A DNA stretch of 64,000 nt from NCBI GenBank assembly GCA_027382625.1, contig JAJKFJ010022148.1, positions 1 through 64,000 of the forward strand, read 5' to 3'. A program made the translations under genes and the position numbers. Shown in pieces: positions 34,369 through 43,612 of the stretch (positions are counted from its first letter, which is position 1; the number at the start of each line of letters is the position of its first letter). This DNA is from Tetmemena sp. SeJ-2015. Taxonomy: Eukaryota; Ciliophora; Spirotrichea; Sporadotrichida; Oxytrichidae. Under the pieces are notes generated by a model. The model was not told the DNA's origin, searched no databases, and was given only the letters and a program-made list of their open reading frames with translations.

Positions 34369-36073
34369 TCATTCTTCTCCTCTCTTTTGATTGGTTTGCA
34401 GCATGTCTATAATTTTCTCCTACTGCTTCGCTATAGTTGTCATAGCTTCTCTCAGCAAAGCTAACTCCTGCTGTCTCTGAAGGTCCTAGTTTTCCTTCAA
34501 AGTCATCTCTCGTTGCATCAAAGCCATCTTCTTCTCTTCAAGAACCATCTGCTTCTCCTTTAGCACCAATTCTCTTTCTCTAATAACATTTTCTAGGTTT
34601 CTTTCATCCTTTCTTGAGGCCTCTAGCTGCTGAAACATTTGAAACTTCAAATCAAACTTATTGACTTGGTCGGAGGAGGCTTGTTCAAGCTTCAAGTGGC
34701 TTTGATCAAGTCTGAAGTGCTCTTACTGCTATTGACCAGGAAACTGCTTTCTCTCTGATCTATGGCTGCCAAGCATCTAGGTCTTATTAATGCCTTAGTC
34801 CTGGGGTATCTTTAAAAAATATTCATGAATAAACTCCTCTAGCTATCCAAATTATATTAAATATATCTTGGGGATAAGATTGTCATCTTCAATTCCCTCA
34901 TAGAGCTCCACTGCGCCTCCAGCAGAATTCGAAAATGTCTCAAATCGCGAGTCTTAGACTTCTTAACCATCAACTCTAGAGCCTGTCAGCATTTGCTCAG
35001 AAATAGCCGGTTTGTTAGGATTAGAGTCCTGATTAAGTCTTCTTGCAGCACCTCGAGTGTTCAGGTAATCTCTTGAAAATGCAGACTTTTGCTGAAGTCT
35101 CATGGGGTTCTCAGAAGTAACCTCATTCCCCAAAGGCTCTGATAATGTCAGTCCGCAAAGTTAATCTCTAACTCCTGTCATGAATTGGAGTGAATTAGCT
35201 TGAGAGCCGCTGCTTCCTTGGTAGTCAATTTTGAAATCCGATGATAACTCAAATCCTTTTCGTTTTAAATTGCTAATTAAAACAAGAAAACGATATAAAG
35301 TAGGGAGTTTCCTCCCCTTCAGTGTTGGATCATAGGAATAGTCTTAGTCTTCGCCTTTAAAATCCTCCTCTTCTTTTATATTAGCTTCATTAAGTGAGCT
35401 AACTTTTCTTGGCTTGTTATCAGATCGCTTCCTGTTATCATTTGACAACATCATCACCTGACGATTCTGAGCGTTAAGAGAGTCAGAGCTGCTTTCCTTT
35501 ACATTCTAACCCTCTTCCACATCAAGGTTTTCAGGAAAGGATTTGAAGGAAACCTCATTTGATGATGAGGAAGCTTAGTGTGTCTATGATTTCTAAGAGG
35601 AGGACACATTCTTTGAGGAGTCCGCAATGTCAATGAAGTAGTCTTGAACATACTTCCCAGTCTGAGTTTGATTTTAGCCTTCGATGCTCTCCTTCACCAA
35701 GGCTTACATATATATTTACTCTGAAGCAATATCATTAAGAAAATAGGTTTCTTTCTTCCTCTGAGCTTCTTCTGATGGACCTGATCTCTTCAAGACCTCG
35801 CGCTGTTGCTACTCAACCTTAAATTAGATTAAGTAAGATAATGAAATAGTGCGAAATTGAAGCTAAGGAGCTGTACTTAAAGTATATCAGTTTAAACTTA
35901 CCTCAACCTGCACAAGTCTTGCTTTCTCTGCGTCTTCTTGACTCTGGGTCATCTGCTTAGATTCCTCAACCACCTTTTAATCAGGAGGGCCTAAATTAAA
36001 ATTATGCATTAAAGTAAGGAATACAAGTCTCAGTCAATTGCTTGATGTTCAAAGTTGGATCGCTGTTTTCCAT
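34369..36073 (-). CDS. Ser/Gln-rich protein with C-terminal coiled coil
   Basis: ATG 36071-36073 opens MENSDPTLNIKQLTETCIPY. Removing 13 bp between two TTTAAT repeats at about 36010-36030 joins this in frame to GPPDQKVVEESKQMTQSQED. A GT..AAG intron at 35818-35901 follows (LVQVE, then VEQQQREVLKRSGPSEEAQR). The rest is one frame to TGA 34369-34371. It has a Ser/Asn-rich middle (SSSNEVSFKSFPENLDVEEG, NDNRKRSDNKPRKVSSLNEA), a region PKIYLIQFGQLEEFIHEYFL, and a coiled coil (RKDERNLENVIRERELVLKE, KQMVLEEKKMALMQREMTLK). About 500 residues. No enzyme motif. It looks like a structural or regulatory protein. TAA/TAG codons as Gln are abundant. Confidence 0.75.
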
Positions 36074-36266
36074 TTTGATTTAGGTAAAAGTCTGTTTATA
36101 ATTTGTAATTTAAGTAAGTATGATTTTAGCACGGAATATTTCTGGCAAAAATGCTTCCTCCAATGAAGGAAGAATTTTATAAACATTCATCTATAAATGA
36201 ATAGCAATATATTTAATTTAAAAAGAGATAAAAATACAATTATTTCTTAACATCAAATAAGGAGGA

Positions 36267-37333
36267 ATGTTGGATATGATTGAGCCCTTTAACTTTTAAT
36301 AAATTTTTATTTTTATTTAAAGAAGAATTCTCAATCTTTGCCTTATCTTATTTCTTTAGTCCGATTACTCATCGGTGCGGTTACTGCAAGATAGATGTTG
36401 TGACTTATGTTGAACATGAAACCAACCCACTATTTCTAATCCTTGCGCTCTCAAGTCTTTTGATATTTTTTTATTTAAAAAAAATTTGCATTTATATTTG
36501 GATTCCTAAGTTTCATTCTAATTCCTCTGGTGTACTTGTCGACTAAAAATGCGGTGCATCGTTGCTCTCGCTGCTTGAACAAGCTCGGAATTAAAAAGTG
36601 CTTTGGCCTCCCCAATAGTTATGATGACGAGGTAAGGACTCATCTGTTGGTTTAAATTATCCTCTTTAGATATGGCAGTTCAGGCTTGGAAAGTGCTCCC
36701 TCATATTAGGAAGACTGTACGCATTAGGTCTTTTAGCAGTACTGACTATACTCGCACTGGTTTATGTCTACATGAGACCCAGCTACTTCTAGCCTATTAG
36801 TCCCTACCATGTCCCTGAGAATTCAAAATTTATAAGCTCCACCTGGGAAGACTACTTGTAAGATTGCGGAGGGCCAGTCATTATCGAGAACTTCATTCAT
36901 GCACGCAGTGTTTTCAATAAGAAGTATGAGAGCAATTAAAAAGCGCTTAATGGAAATAGTAGACGATTTTATATGATGTGATAATCATTTGAATGTCGTA
37001 GAGTGGAAAGGCTATTTTGTTGAGAATAAGCAAGTGAGCTCTTGGGCATTGTTCGGATCTGACATCGTGTCATCTCTGCTTTTGAAAATGTACCCCTCCG
37101 AGTCTATCCTACATCCAGACATAGTCCTATCTTTAACTTACAGTCTAAGGGAATAGCAGCAAAGCGTCCTTAGTTCTCTGAAGACGGGTGATGAAATAGT
37201 ATTTAGAGCGAAACTGATACAGCTGGGAACAGAATTCAAAATGCACTATCTATAAGCGCTTGAGATTAGGGCGACCGGGGTCAGTAAAGAACTTAACGAG
37301 CTTTATATAAAAGAGGACTCTCTACCTTTTTGA
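36267..37333 (+). CDS. LITAF-like zinc-ribbon membrane protein
   Basis: After removing three IESs (36278-36362, 36453-36507, 36949-36991) and one intron (from GTAAGG near 36630 to TTTAG before ATATGG), a single frame runs from ATG 36267 to TGA 37331-37333. It starts MLDMITHRCGYCKIDVVTYV and has a hydrophobic hairpin LFLILALSSFILIPLVYLST, then KNAVHRCSRCLNKLGIKKCF. Cys pairs CGYC and CSRC flanking a membrane-embedded hydrophobic segment are the LITAF/zinc-ribbon arrangement. A second helix (LGLLAVLTILALVYVY) follows. A C-terminal domain contains NVVEWKGYFVENKQVSSWAL and LQLGTEFKMHYLQALEI-like beta strands, possibly an OB-type fold (inference). Related mammalian proteins sit on late endosome/lysosome membranes. 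Confidence 0.75.
36278..36362 (+). other. IES, pointer GATT
   Basis: Starts with GATT; the second GATT is at 36363-36366. Removal joins MLDMI to THRCGYC in frame. Confidence 0.75.
36453..36507 (+). other. IES, pointer AAGT
   Basis: 55 bp, AAGT repeated at 36508-36511. Removal joins LILALSS to FILIPLVYLSTKNAV in frame and rebuilds the LITAF hairpin. Confidence 0.85.
36949..36991 (+). other. IES, pointer AATG
   Basis: 43 bp, AATG repeated at 36992-36995. Removes two in-frame TGA codons and joins SNQKALN to VVEWKGYF. Confidence 0.85.
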
Positions 37334-38820
37334 ATTTTCTTATTTTTATTTTTTACACTTTAAATGTTTCATATGACTAATTAATATGACTAATTATCGC
37401 TAACAATGAGCACTTTGTTTGAAAAAATAACCTGAAATGATATTTAAATAGAGAAACTTGCATAAAATATTATACTGAAGGAGTAGGGAGGCTTATGGGT
37501 TGTTGGGTAGATAAATATGGTATTAGATATTTCTAATTTCTATGAGTTTATCTCTTAAGAGTATTATTGCTCAAATAGAAATAGGTCATTGCAGATTAAA
37601 AATTAATTTATTGAACGACTTCGAACTGCAAGACAGAAATTAATTAGTCTATCGAAATTTATGATTAGACAAATAAATGACACACTAGGATCATCTTGCT
37701 TTTTATTACTACCAAAGGTTGATATCCATCTCCCCTCATTTAAAAATAATATCATCTCATTAGAGGAATAGATGTTGAAGATAATAAAATACAGACTCTT
37801 CAATCATAGTTTAGAATATCAAACTACGGAGAGTAGGAGAGGTAGTGATTCTGCAAAAATAATATCACGCATGAATGGCTGAACTAGATCATATAACTGT
37901 CTATGAGTTGTTTATATTCCTTCCTTATTGTATTCAAGATAATATATTTTCTCATTGTTGGGTTTTACATTTTTAATTCGTGATAATCTATTTCTATCTG
38001 AACTATATTATCACGGCCACTGATAAAGAAAGCTCTAGTGTATATTAAAATCCATTTTTCAGTACTATGAAATGTGCTTTCAACCTCCTAATTCACCCAC
38101 CACCTTCTCGTCAGTCTTTGTTCCACCTAAGGTCTGTAGAAGGTCAATACAGAATCTATATTTAGAAGAATTAGGTATTGCAAATACATCCCAACAATCT
38201 TCAAGCAGATTAAATTATTACAATTAGCTCCCTGATGCCTTCTAGAATGGCAAATCTAAATTTTTATTGCTCCAAGTTTATCTAAAAAGATAATAAAATA
38301 AAATATATCCTTATTAGATATTAATTAATATATTTAACAGCTGAAGTGTAATTCTTTTTTAATAAATTCTTAGTATCTTAAAGTCATTGAACTCCTCTCG
38401 AGGAAGTGTTTTGAGAAAGTTAACTTAAGAAAAAGAATTTTGCGAGCCTCTTATATTTCTTAGTGCAGAGTTTTCTTTATTGTATTAGAACTAACTCCTA
38501 TTACAATTTAAGAAACTATCCACAAGCCTCATAAAAAACTTCTTATCTTTCTAGTCATCTAATTATTGCTCTTCTTTTATAGTTTGAATAAATTCTAATT
38601 TAAATTTAACTTTTGACTATAATATGTAATAACTGTGATTAAAGTCGAGTTTTAGTCAATTAATTGGTAGGCTAGGTAGTTTTGTAGATGTGAGAGAGAG
38701 GGTAAATAAATTAGCTCTATAAAAGTAGAACTATAAAATAAAATTCTAATTCAAACTCTTAGCTAGCCACCCACCACAACCACTCCACTAACTAATTATA
38801 TTCGCAACGAACAAAACTTA
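37334..38820. other. AT-rich intergenic DNA
   Basis: A minus-strand frame at about 37370-37803 is open (FNIYSSNEMILFLNEGRWIS), but with only TGA as stop such lengths occur by chance in AT-rich DNA. Nothing else is supported. Confidence 0.4.
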
Positions 38821-41800
38821 ATGGTAGAAAAATCCCAGGCCTTCAAGGCATTTGACAACCTCATAGAGTTCACAAGCATACAGAAAGCCTTCACTCTCAA
38901 CTTTATTGTTTCTAGAATGCAAAATTTAGAGTGAACTTAATTAAGCATCGACCAGACCCACTGATGAGCGATGAGGCAGTTGTCAGAGATGTACTCATTA
39001 ACAAAGTTTTGGATTTCACGATCTAAACTATTGGAGTCAACTAATGCATTTAGAATTATTGATAATAATCTAAGTCTTAATAGAGATATCTATTTTAAGC
39101 ATGAGCTACATTTCTGGAAAGTTATCTTTTGTAGTAGAGTTTGCTTTTTTTAAGTACGGACATCTGCACTCACCTCATGGCATTTCACCCTCTGAGAGCT
39201 TGGCTAACATTCACTCAGGGAGTCCAGTTCAAGCATTTTTCAACTAATTATAAAATGTATTAGTTCAAATCCAATCGATTCTAAACATAGATAATCCAAA
39301 GAAAAGAAGCAGCTCTAATTCGGACTCGCTCGGAGACATGGCTTAGCATTTACAGAGAGAGCAGTCATTTTCTAAATCAAAAGAGGCTAAAAAAATAACG
39401 CCGCTGAAAGTGTTTTCTCATCTTTGAATTTTCTAATATGAGGCTATGTTATATAATATCACTAAAGGAATCAATAAGGTGTCTAAATTTCACAACTTCC
39501 TGGTCACTGTCAAGCCCACAGATTGGGTTAAAAAGGATCTAGTATATTTTCACATCAAGTTCATTCAATCATCTTTATATTCTTCAATTAAAGTGATTCA
39601 AAATATATTTTTAAAGTTCAGGAGCTATAAGTCTAACTTTTTAGAGCACTTGTCGCAGCTGAAAATGCACATTTCATCTGGGGAGATGGAAAGAATAAAG
39701 GTTGAAAGTAATCTTAAGGACATCATTAAATTCCTTAAAATCAAAGAAGAGAAGCTTTTCCACGTCACCCACGAAATCTAGAATTATAATTAACTGTTAA
39801 TAAGTTACTCTTACTATAATTTATGAATTAGGTAAAAATCATGAGCTTAGGGAAACTGGCAGAAAATATTCAACTCATTTTCGAGATGTACTCAGACATT
39901 GAACTCATACAGACGCCAGAGAAAATTAACTTCTCACAGCTTGCTGATGCTCCAACTTCATAGTTATTTTATGTGCTTAATAGATGATTTCTCGTTTTAT
40001 GGATTCATAGTTCGCAGATCCCCAATTATTCCAGAAAGCAGTAAACTAATTTAGAATACAGATGCAGATATCAGACTAGATTATACTTGAGCTATACAGA
40101 TTTCACATGAAGAAGGGCGGAATGAGTAATGGCTCCTACGAGCTAGAAAACTATTCCCCTTACGACTAAATGATTGACTAGTTAAAATTATTCTTATATC
40201 ATTTAAATCACGCTGTACTTCTATTTCTTAGTAGAGCGTGAGGAACATGTTCATCAGCTACCCGAGCCAGAGCATGATGAGTTCCCACAACTCTTACTCA
40301 GGTGATTTGAACTTCCGAGCAGAATCCATTCTTGAAAGTGAAAAGGGAGAGCAGTTCACAGCTATCATCTCTTGCCTAGAAGGCAAGGCAAAATTCATAG
40401 TAGGTACCTCATGGAAGAAGATCCTGATCTATAACGATACCTTTTCAACAAAGAGAAGTAGGTAATTTAAACTTTATAGCCTTATTTAAAGTATGAAGCT
40501 GGAAAGCAACCTGATTTGTGGAGTTAGTAGTCATGAGAAGATTTACATGTCATTGGAGAGCAAAGCACTCATGCAGATGAATTCTTACAGCCAAGAGATA
40601 AAAAGCATAACTGAATTTCCATATGAATCATAGCCAATTCTTCTTTTTAAGCATGGGAGTTACATCTAACCACGTAACCAAGATGCTTGTTTACAGAGAC
40701 AAGATCTTACTAACTGCATAGTTCAATGGAATAGTTGAGGCTCATGATTTAAAGAAAGGGGAGATCATCAAGAAAATAGACTTCACCCATTTCCTCAAGA
40801 TCAACGATATCGCTCATTAATTTATTGGCTTATGAAATTTACTAATCGTTTTAACTGCTGTGCAAGACGAGCTACTAGTCGCCTCTTAAGGTATCTCCAT
40901 CTTTAAGGTGGAAGTCATTTTAAAAGTTTATGTCAGACAAATACATGCTTAGTCTTCTATATTAAGTCAGCTTAGATACCCAGCAGTTGACTTTCGTAAA
41001 TACTAAAAATGAAAACTACCTCCCAGATAGGAACGTGCTCTGCTTCGCAGAGATGTTCGGAGATTAAATTTTTGCATTCGTTGAAGACAGCAGATCATTT
41101 TTCCAAATTGATAGACTTAAGCGCAAAATAATGAGGGAGTTTAAATCCAATCATTGTCTTTAATAAGTATTTTCATATTAGAGTTTGGATATCCCTTAGC
41201 AACCCCAGCCTACTACTCCTGTATTCAACTAGATGATATTACTAACAACATGCAAACACTGATTTTACTTATCTCAAGTATTGATGCCACATATATTATG
41301 TTTTCAGCTTTGTTTTTTAAAATTCTAGTTTCCGTTGACCTTTCTACAGCTGGAGTCCATTTTAGCATGTGGAGATAGTCACAGTTAAAAAACCGAGTTT
41401 AAATCTTTGGTGGAATTTATTTGAAAAACCGAAATTAATAAAAAATAAACCCTCTAATTATTGTGTTACCCCACTAATTAAATAAAAATTAAGTTTGGAA
41501 CATTGGAACATTGGAAAACATTTTGGAGTATTAGGGTGTAACCGATAAAATTAAAAACACAAATAAGCTGTACTGATGTACCAACCGCTGATTCCCTTTC
41601 CAATGCCTACTCAGGCTTACCGTTATGTCACTCACAGTCTCTCCGGAGATTCCCATTGGGTCTAGGCGGCTAGGATAGAGCGAGCTGGCCAGTAGTAGGC
41701 GTTTCCCCGGGTGTACCCCTTGGCCCGTGCGGAGTGTCTCCCAGAGGGAAGGGGTTCGAACCCCACCGGTGACCTACTCATACCGTATTTCATGTTACTG

Positions 41801-42724
41801 TTGCTTCTACCATCCTTACCAAGTCCTCTCTGTAAAAACCGACTCTCACAACACATACCGCCTCTGGTCACCGGTGGGGTTCGAACCCTTCCCTCTGGGA
41901 GACACTCCGCATGGCCAAGAGGTACACCCAGGACGCCTACTACTGCCAGCTCGCTCTATCCTAGCCGCCTAGACCAAAGGGGAATTTTCCGGAGAGACTG
42001 TGAGTGACATAACGGTAAGCCTGAGTAGGCATTGGAAAGGGAATCAGCGGTTGAGTACATCAGTACAGCTATTGTGTGTTTTTAATTATCGGTTACACCC
42101 CAATACTCCAAAATTTCCAAAGTTCCAAATGTTCCAATGTTCCAAACTTAATTTTTGATTTAATAAGTGCGTAACACAATAATTAGACGGTTTATTTTTA
42201 ATTAATTTCGGTTTTTCAAATAAATTCCACCTAGATTTAAACTCGGTTTTCAACTGTGACTATCTCCACATGCTACAAATGGACTCCAGCTGTAGAAAGG
42301 TCAACGGAAACTAGAATTTTAAAAAACAAAGCTGAAAACATAATACAATTTCTTCTCATTTTTGAATTCTTTGATTTCAGTTTTGGACTCTGAATCCTTG
42401 AGCCTGTATAACTCTAAGACTCAGAGGACAGACGTGGTGTTGGAGTTTTCTAATTTCCCTAGGCGTAAAATGTCGGAGTAGTTTGGTTACGACGACTCTA
42501 AATAAAAGACAAGCAGCCCTCAATAATCACCAACAACCTAAATGTATATGGGTTTATTTATATCATTAATTATTGAATCAGGAAGGGACAGCAGAGGACT
42601 GTAGGATTTCTACTCTCGCCACAGAATGTGCTACCTCGACAATGAATTTTCGCAAAGCCTTTTTATAATCCAAAGCAAGCAGGATTAAGACTTCCTGATA
42701 GCGGCTGTTTTTGAAAAGCCCTGA
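38821..42724 (+). CDS. Large beta-propeller-like (WD-type) protein, many IESs
   Basis: ATG 38821 starts MVEKSQAFKAFDNLIEFTSI. Removal of IESs restores one long frame: NLIKHRPDPLMSDEAVVRDV; then (one junction near 39020-39150 unresolved) PHGISPSESLANIHSGSPVQ; a helical middle (LKDIIKFLKIKEEKLFHVTH-EIMSLGKLAENIQ, FADPQLFQKAVNQFRIQMQI). The C-terminal half has repeated beta-strand units: EQFTAIISCLEGKAKFIVGT, SNHVTKMLVYRDKILLTAQF, LTAVQDELLVASQGISIFKV, LISVLDSESLSLYNSKTQRT. These resemble blades of a propeller although canonical WD dipeptides are absent. The gene ends FLIAAVFEKP, TGA 42722-42724. A short intron (GTAGGT..TTAAAG near 40454-40487) is likely. Role unknown. Confidence 0.68.
38899..38933 (+). 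other. IES, pointer AACTT
   Basis: 35 bp, AACTT repeated at 38934-38938. Removes the in-frame TGA after RMQNLE and joins KAFTLN to LIKHRPDP. Confidence 0.8.
39774..39835 (+). other. IES, pointer AAATC
   Basis: 62 bp, AAATC repeated at 39836-39840. Joins FHVTHEI to MSLGKLAENIQ in frame. Confidence 0.8.
39957..40003 (+). other. IES, pointer TTCATAGTT
   Basis: 47 bp with the 9-bp repeat at 40004-40012. Joins QLADAPTSQ to FADPQLFQKAV. The TAG inside the pointer is read as Gln. Confidence 0.88.
40179..40228 (+). other. IES, pointer TAGT
   Basis: 50 bp, TAGT repeated at 40229-40232. Joins PYDQMIDQ to QSVRNMFISYPS and changes frame as required. Confidence 0.8.
40629..40662 (+). other. Probable IES, pointer CAT
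   Basis: 34 bp, CAT repeated at 40663-40665. Corrects the frame between SITEFPYES and SNHVTKMLVYRDK. The short pointer makes the exact boundary less sure. Confidence 0.6.
40830..40850 (+). other. Probable IES, pointer TTA
   Basis: 21 bp, TTA repeated at 40851-40853. Removes an in-frame TGA and gives HQFIGL-TAVQDELLVASQG. Confidence 0.6.
41137..41180 (+). other. IES, pointer GAGTTT
   Basis: 44 bp, GAGTTT repeated at 41181-41186. Joins KRKIMREF to GYPLATPAYYSCIQL in frame. Confidence 0.85.
41294..42345. mobile_element. 1.05-kb palindromic element with tRNA-like core
   Basis: The left arm begins TATTATGTTTTCAGC and the right arm ends GCTGAAAACATAATA. Matching continues inward (TGGAGATAGTCACAGTT against AACTGTGACTATCTCCA, AACATTGGAACATTGGAA, CTGAGTAGGCATTGGAAAGG) to a GC-rich centre near 41830. 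TA dinucleotides at both ends could be a 2-bp target duplication. The apparent ORFs on both strands in the centre are mirror images of each other and not genes. The arms differ by scattered substitutions, so it is not a very recent inversion. Confidence 0.82.
41687..41770 (+). promoter_or_regulatory. tRNA-like A/B box pair (one in each arm)
   Basis: TGGCCAGTAGTAGG near 41687 resembles an A box and GGTTCGAACCCC at 41754-41765 matches the tRNA B box, at tRNA-like spacing, with a complementary stem context (AGGGAAGGGGTTCGAACC). The mirrored arm carries GGGGTTCGAACCC at about 41877. Suggests a tRNA-derived (SINE-like) origin and possible pol III transcription. No complete cloverleaf was folded. 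Confidence 0.4.
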
Positions 42725-43160
42725 AGGGAGAGTCTTAAAATGCGTAGTTTATTTATAGAGAAGCAGTGATGTGAAAGAGACCACCCCCACATCATGATAT
42801 ATAATAAGTACTAAATATAAGATAGAGCAGCAGCAGTAGTAGTTGGAGAAGGAGTATTCGCTAGTAATAAATTTAATATTATTCAGTATAAATAAGTCAT
42901 GATGCAGCCAGCGAGTGAGTGAGGTAGCTATATGTCTAATATTTATACAGTAGTAGTAGAAGTTTACCTTTTTAAATTATCTATAAATATATCTTTTGAT
43001 ATTTTATTTCTATTTCTTTCAAATGCTACTCCAACATCCATTAATATGAAACTGGTAAAAAAATGTTAACTCTCCTTTTTAATTAAGACTTTTTTAATTT
43101 CCTCATATTTAATGCAAGATAAAGATTGAGAATGTGTGAATTGAACTAGAGAGTGTGGCC
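42725..43160. other. Intergenic, short AGCAGCAGTAGTAG and CAGTAGTAGTAG tracts
   Basis: Two trinucleotide-rich tracts (about 42830 and 42945) and AT-rich sequence. No gene supported. Confidence 0.45.
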
Positions 43161-43164
43161 TTAC

Positions 43165-43440
43165 TTGATATCGAATTCCTCCTCCTCGGCTGCCCCAGTT
43201 TATTCTATGTCGTTTTACCGACTTTAAAATTATAAATAAATATATCTCTTAGTTCATATATTCCTTTATTTATTTTAGACTTTTCTTTTTCTATTTGCCA
43301 GCAGCATGCATTTATTATTGGCTTGTGATAATCTACTCAGGCCCTTCTTCATCTTGAAAGTCGTCATTCTTCTTCCTCTGGCCACTGGTGTCATTGAAGT
43401 TGAGTTCTATAACCTTGGTCTTATTATTCTTTTAAGCCAT
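43165..43440 (-). CDS. Small highly charged protein, N-terminal part
   Basis: ATG 43438-43440 gives MAQKNNKTKVIELNFNDTSG, then QRKKNDDFQDEEGPEQIITS and a Lys run. Removing 43226-43283 (pointer AAAGTC on the coding strand) joins KKKKS to RQNDIEQTGAAEEEEFDIK in frame. A GTAAGG splice donor directly follows at 43164. The downstream exon was not identified; the frame also stays open beyond it. Acidic and basic clusters without a recognisable domain suggest a nuclear or RNA-associated protein, which is only a guess. It lies just downstream of the divergently placed Rag GTPase gene. Confidence 0.6.
43226..43283 (-). other. IES, pointer AAAGTC (minus strand)
   Basis: 58 bp; GACTTT occurs at 43220-43225 and 43278-43283 on the plus strand. 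Removal restores the frame of the small charged protein. Confidence 0.75.
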
Positions 43441-43612
43441 TTTGATTTCAACTTTTATTATTCTCTCCCCTTATTTTAAATTATTATGTATTTCAATAAT
43501 AAAATATTATATTGCAATTTCCATCCTGTTGATATTAAAAATGAGTATTAAAATAAATTGCTCTTTATTAAAACACTATATTAAGTTCGATGGATTGTAA
43601 TAGGAAGAGATG

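Larger units (their letters stand above)
41260..42371 (+). other. 1112-bp IES, pointer TGATTT, containing a palindromic element
   Basis: TGATTT at 41260 is repeated at 42372-42377. Removal joins DDITNNMQTLI to SVLDSESLSLYNSK in frame, completing a propeller-like strand unit. Nearly all of the IES is the element at 41294-42345, so the original IES was only about 60 bp. Confidence 0.8.

Noticed and set aside
37370..37803. Long minus-strand open frame
   Set aside because: AT-rich DNA with only TGA as stop produces such lengths by chance; composition is not convincingly coding.
41662..42007. ORFs on both strands in the centre of the palindrome
   Set aside because: They are mirror images produced by the inverted repeat and tRNA-like core; no protein-like composition.
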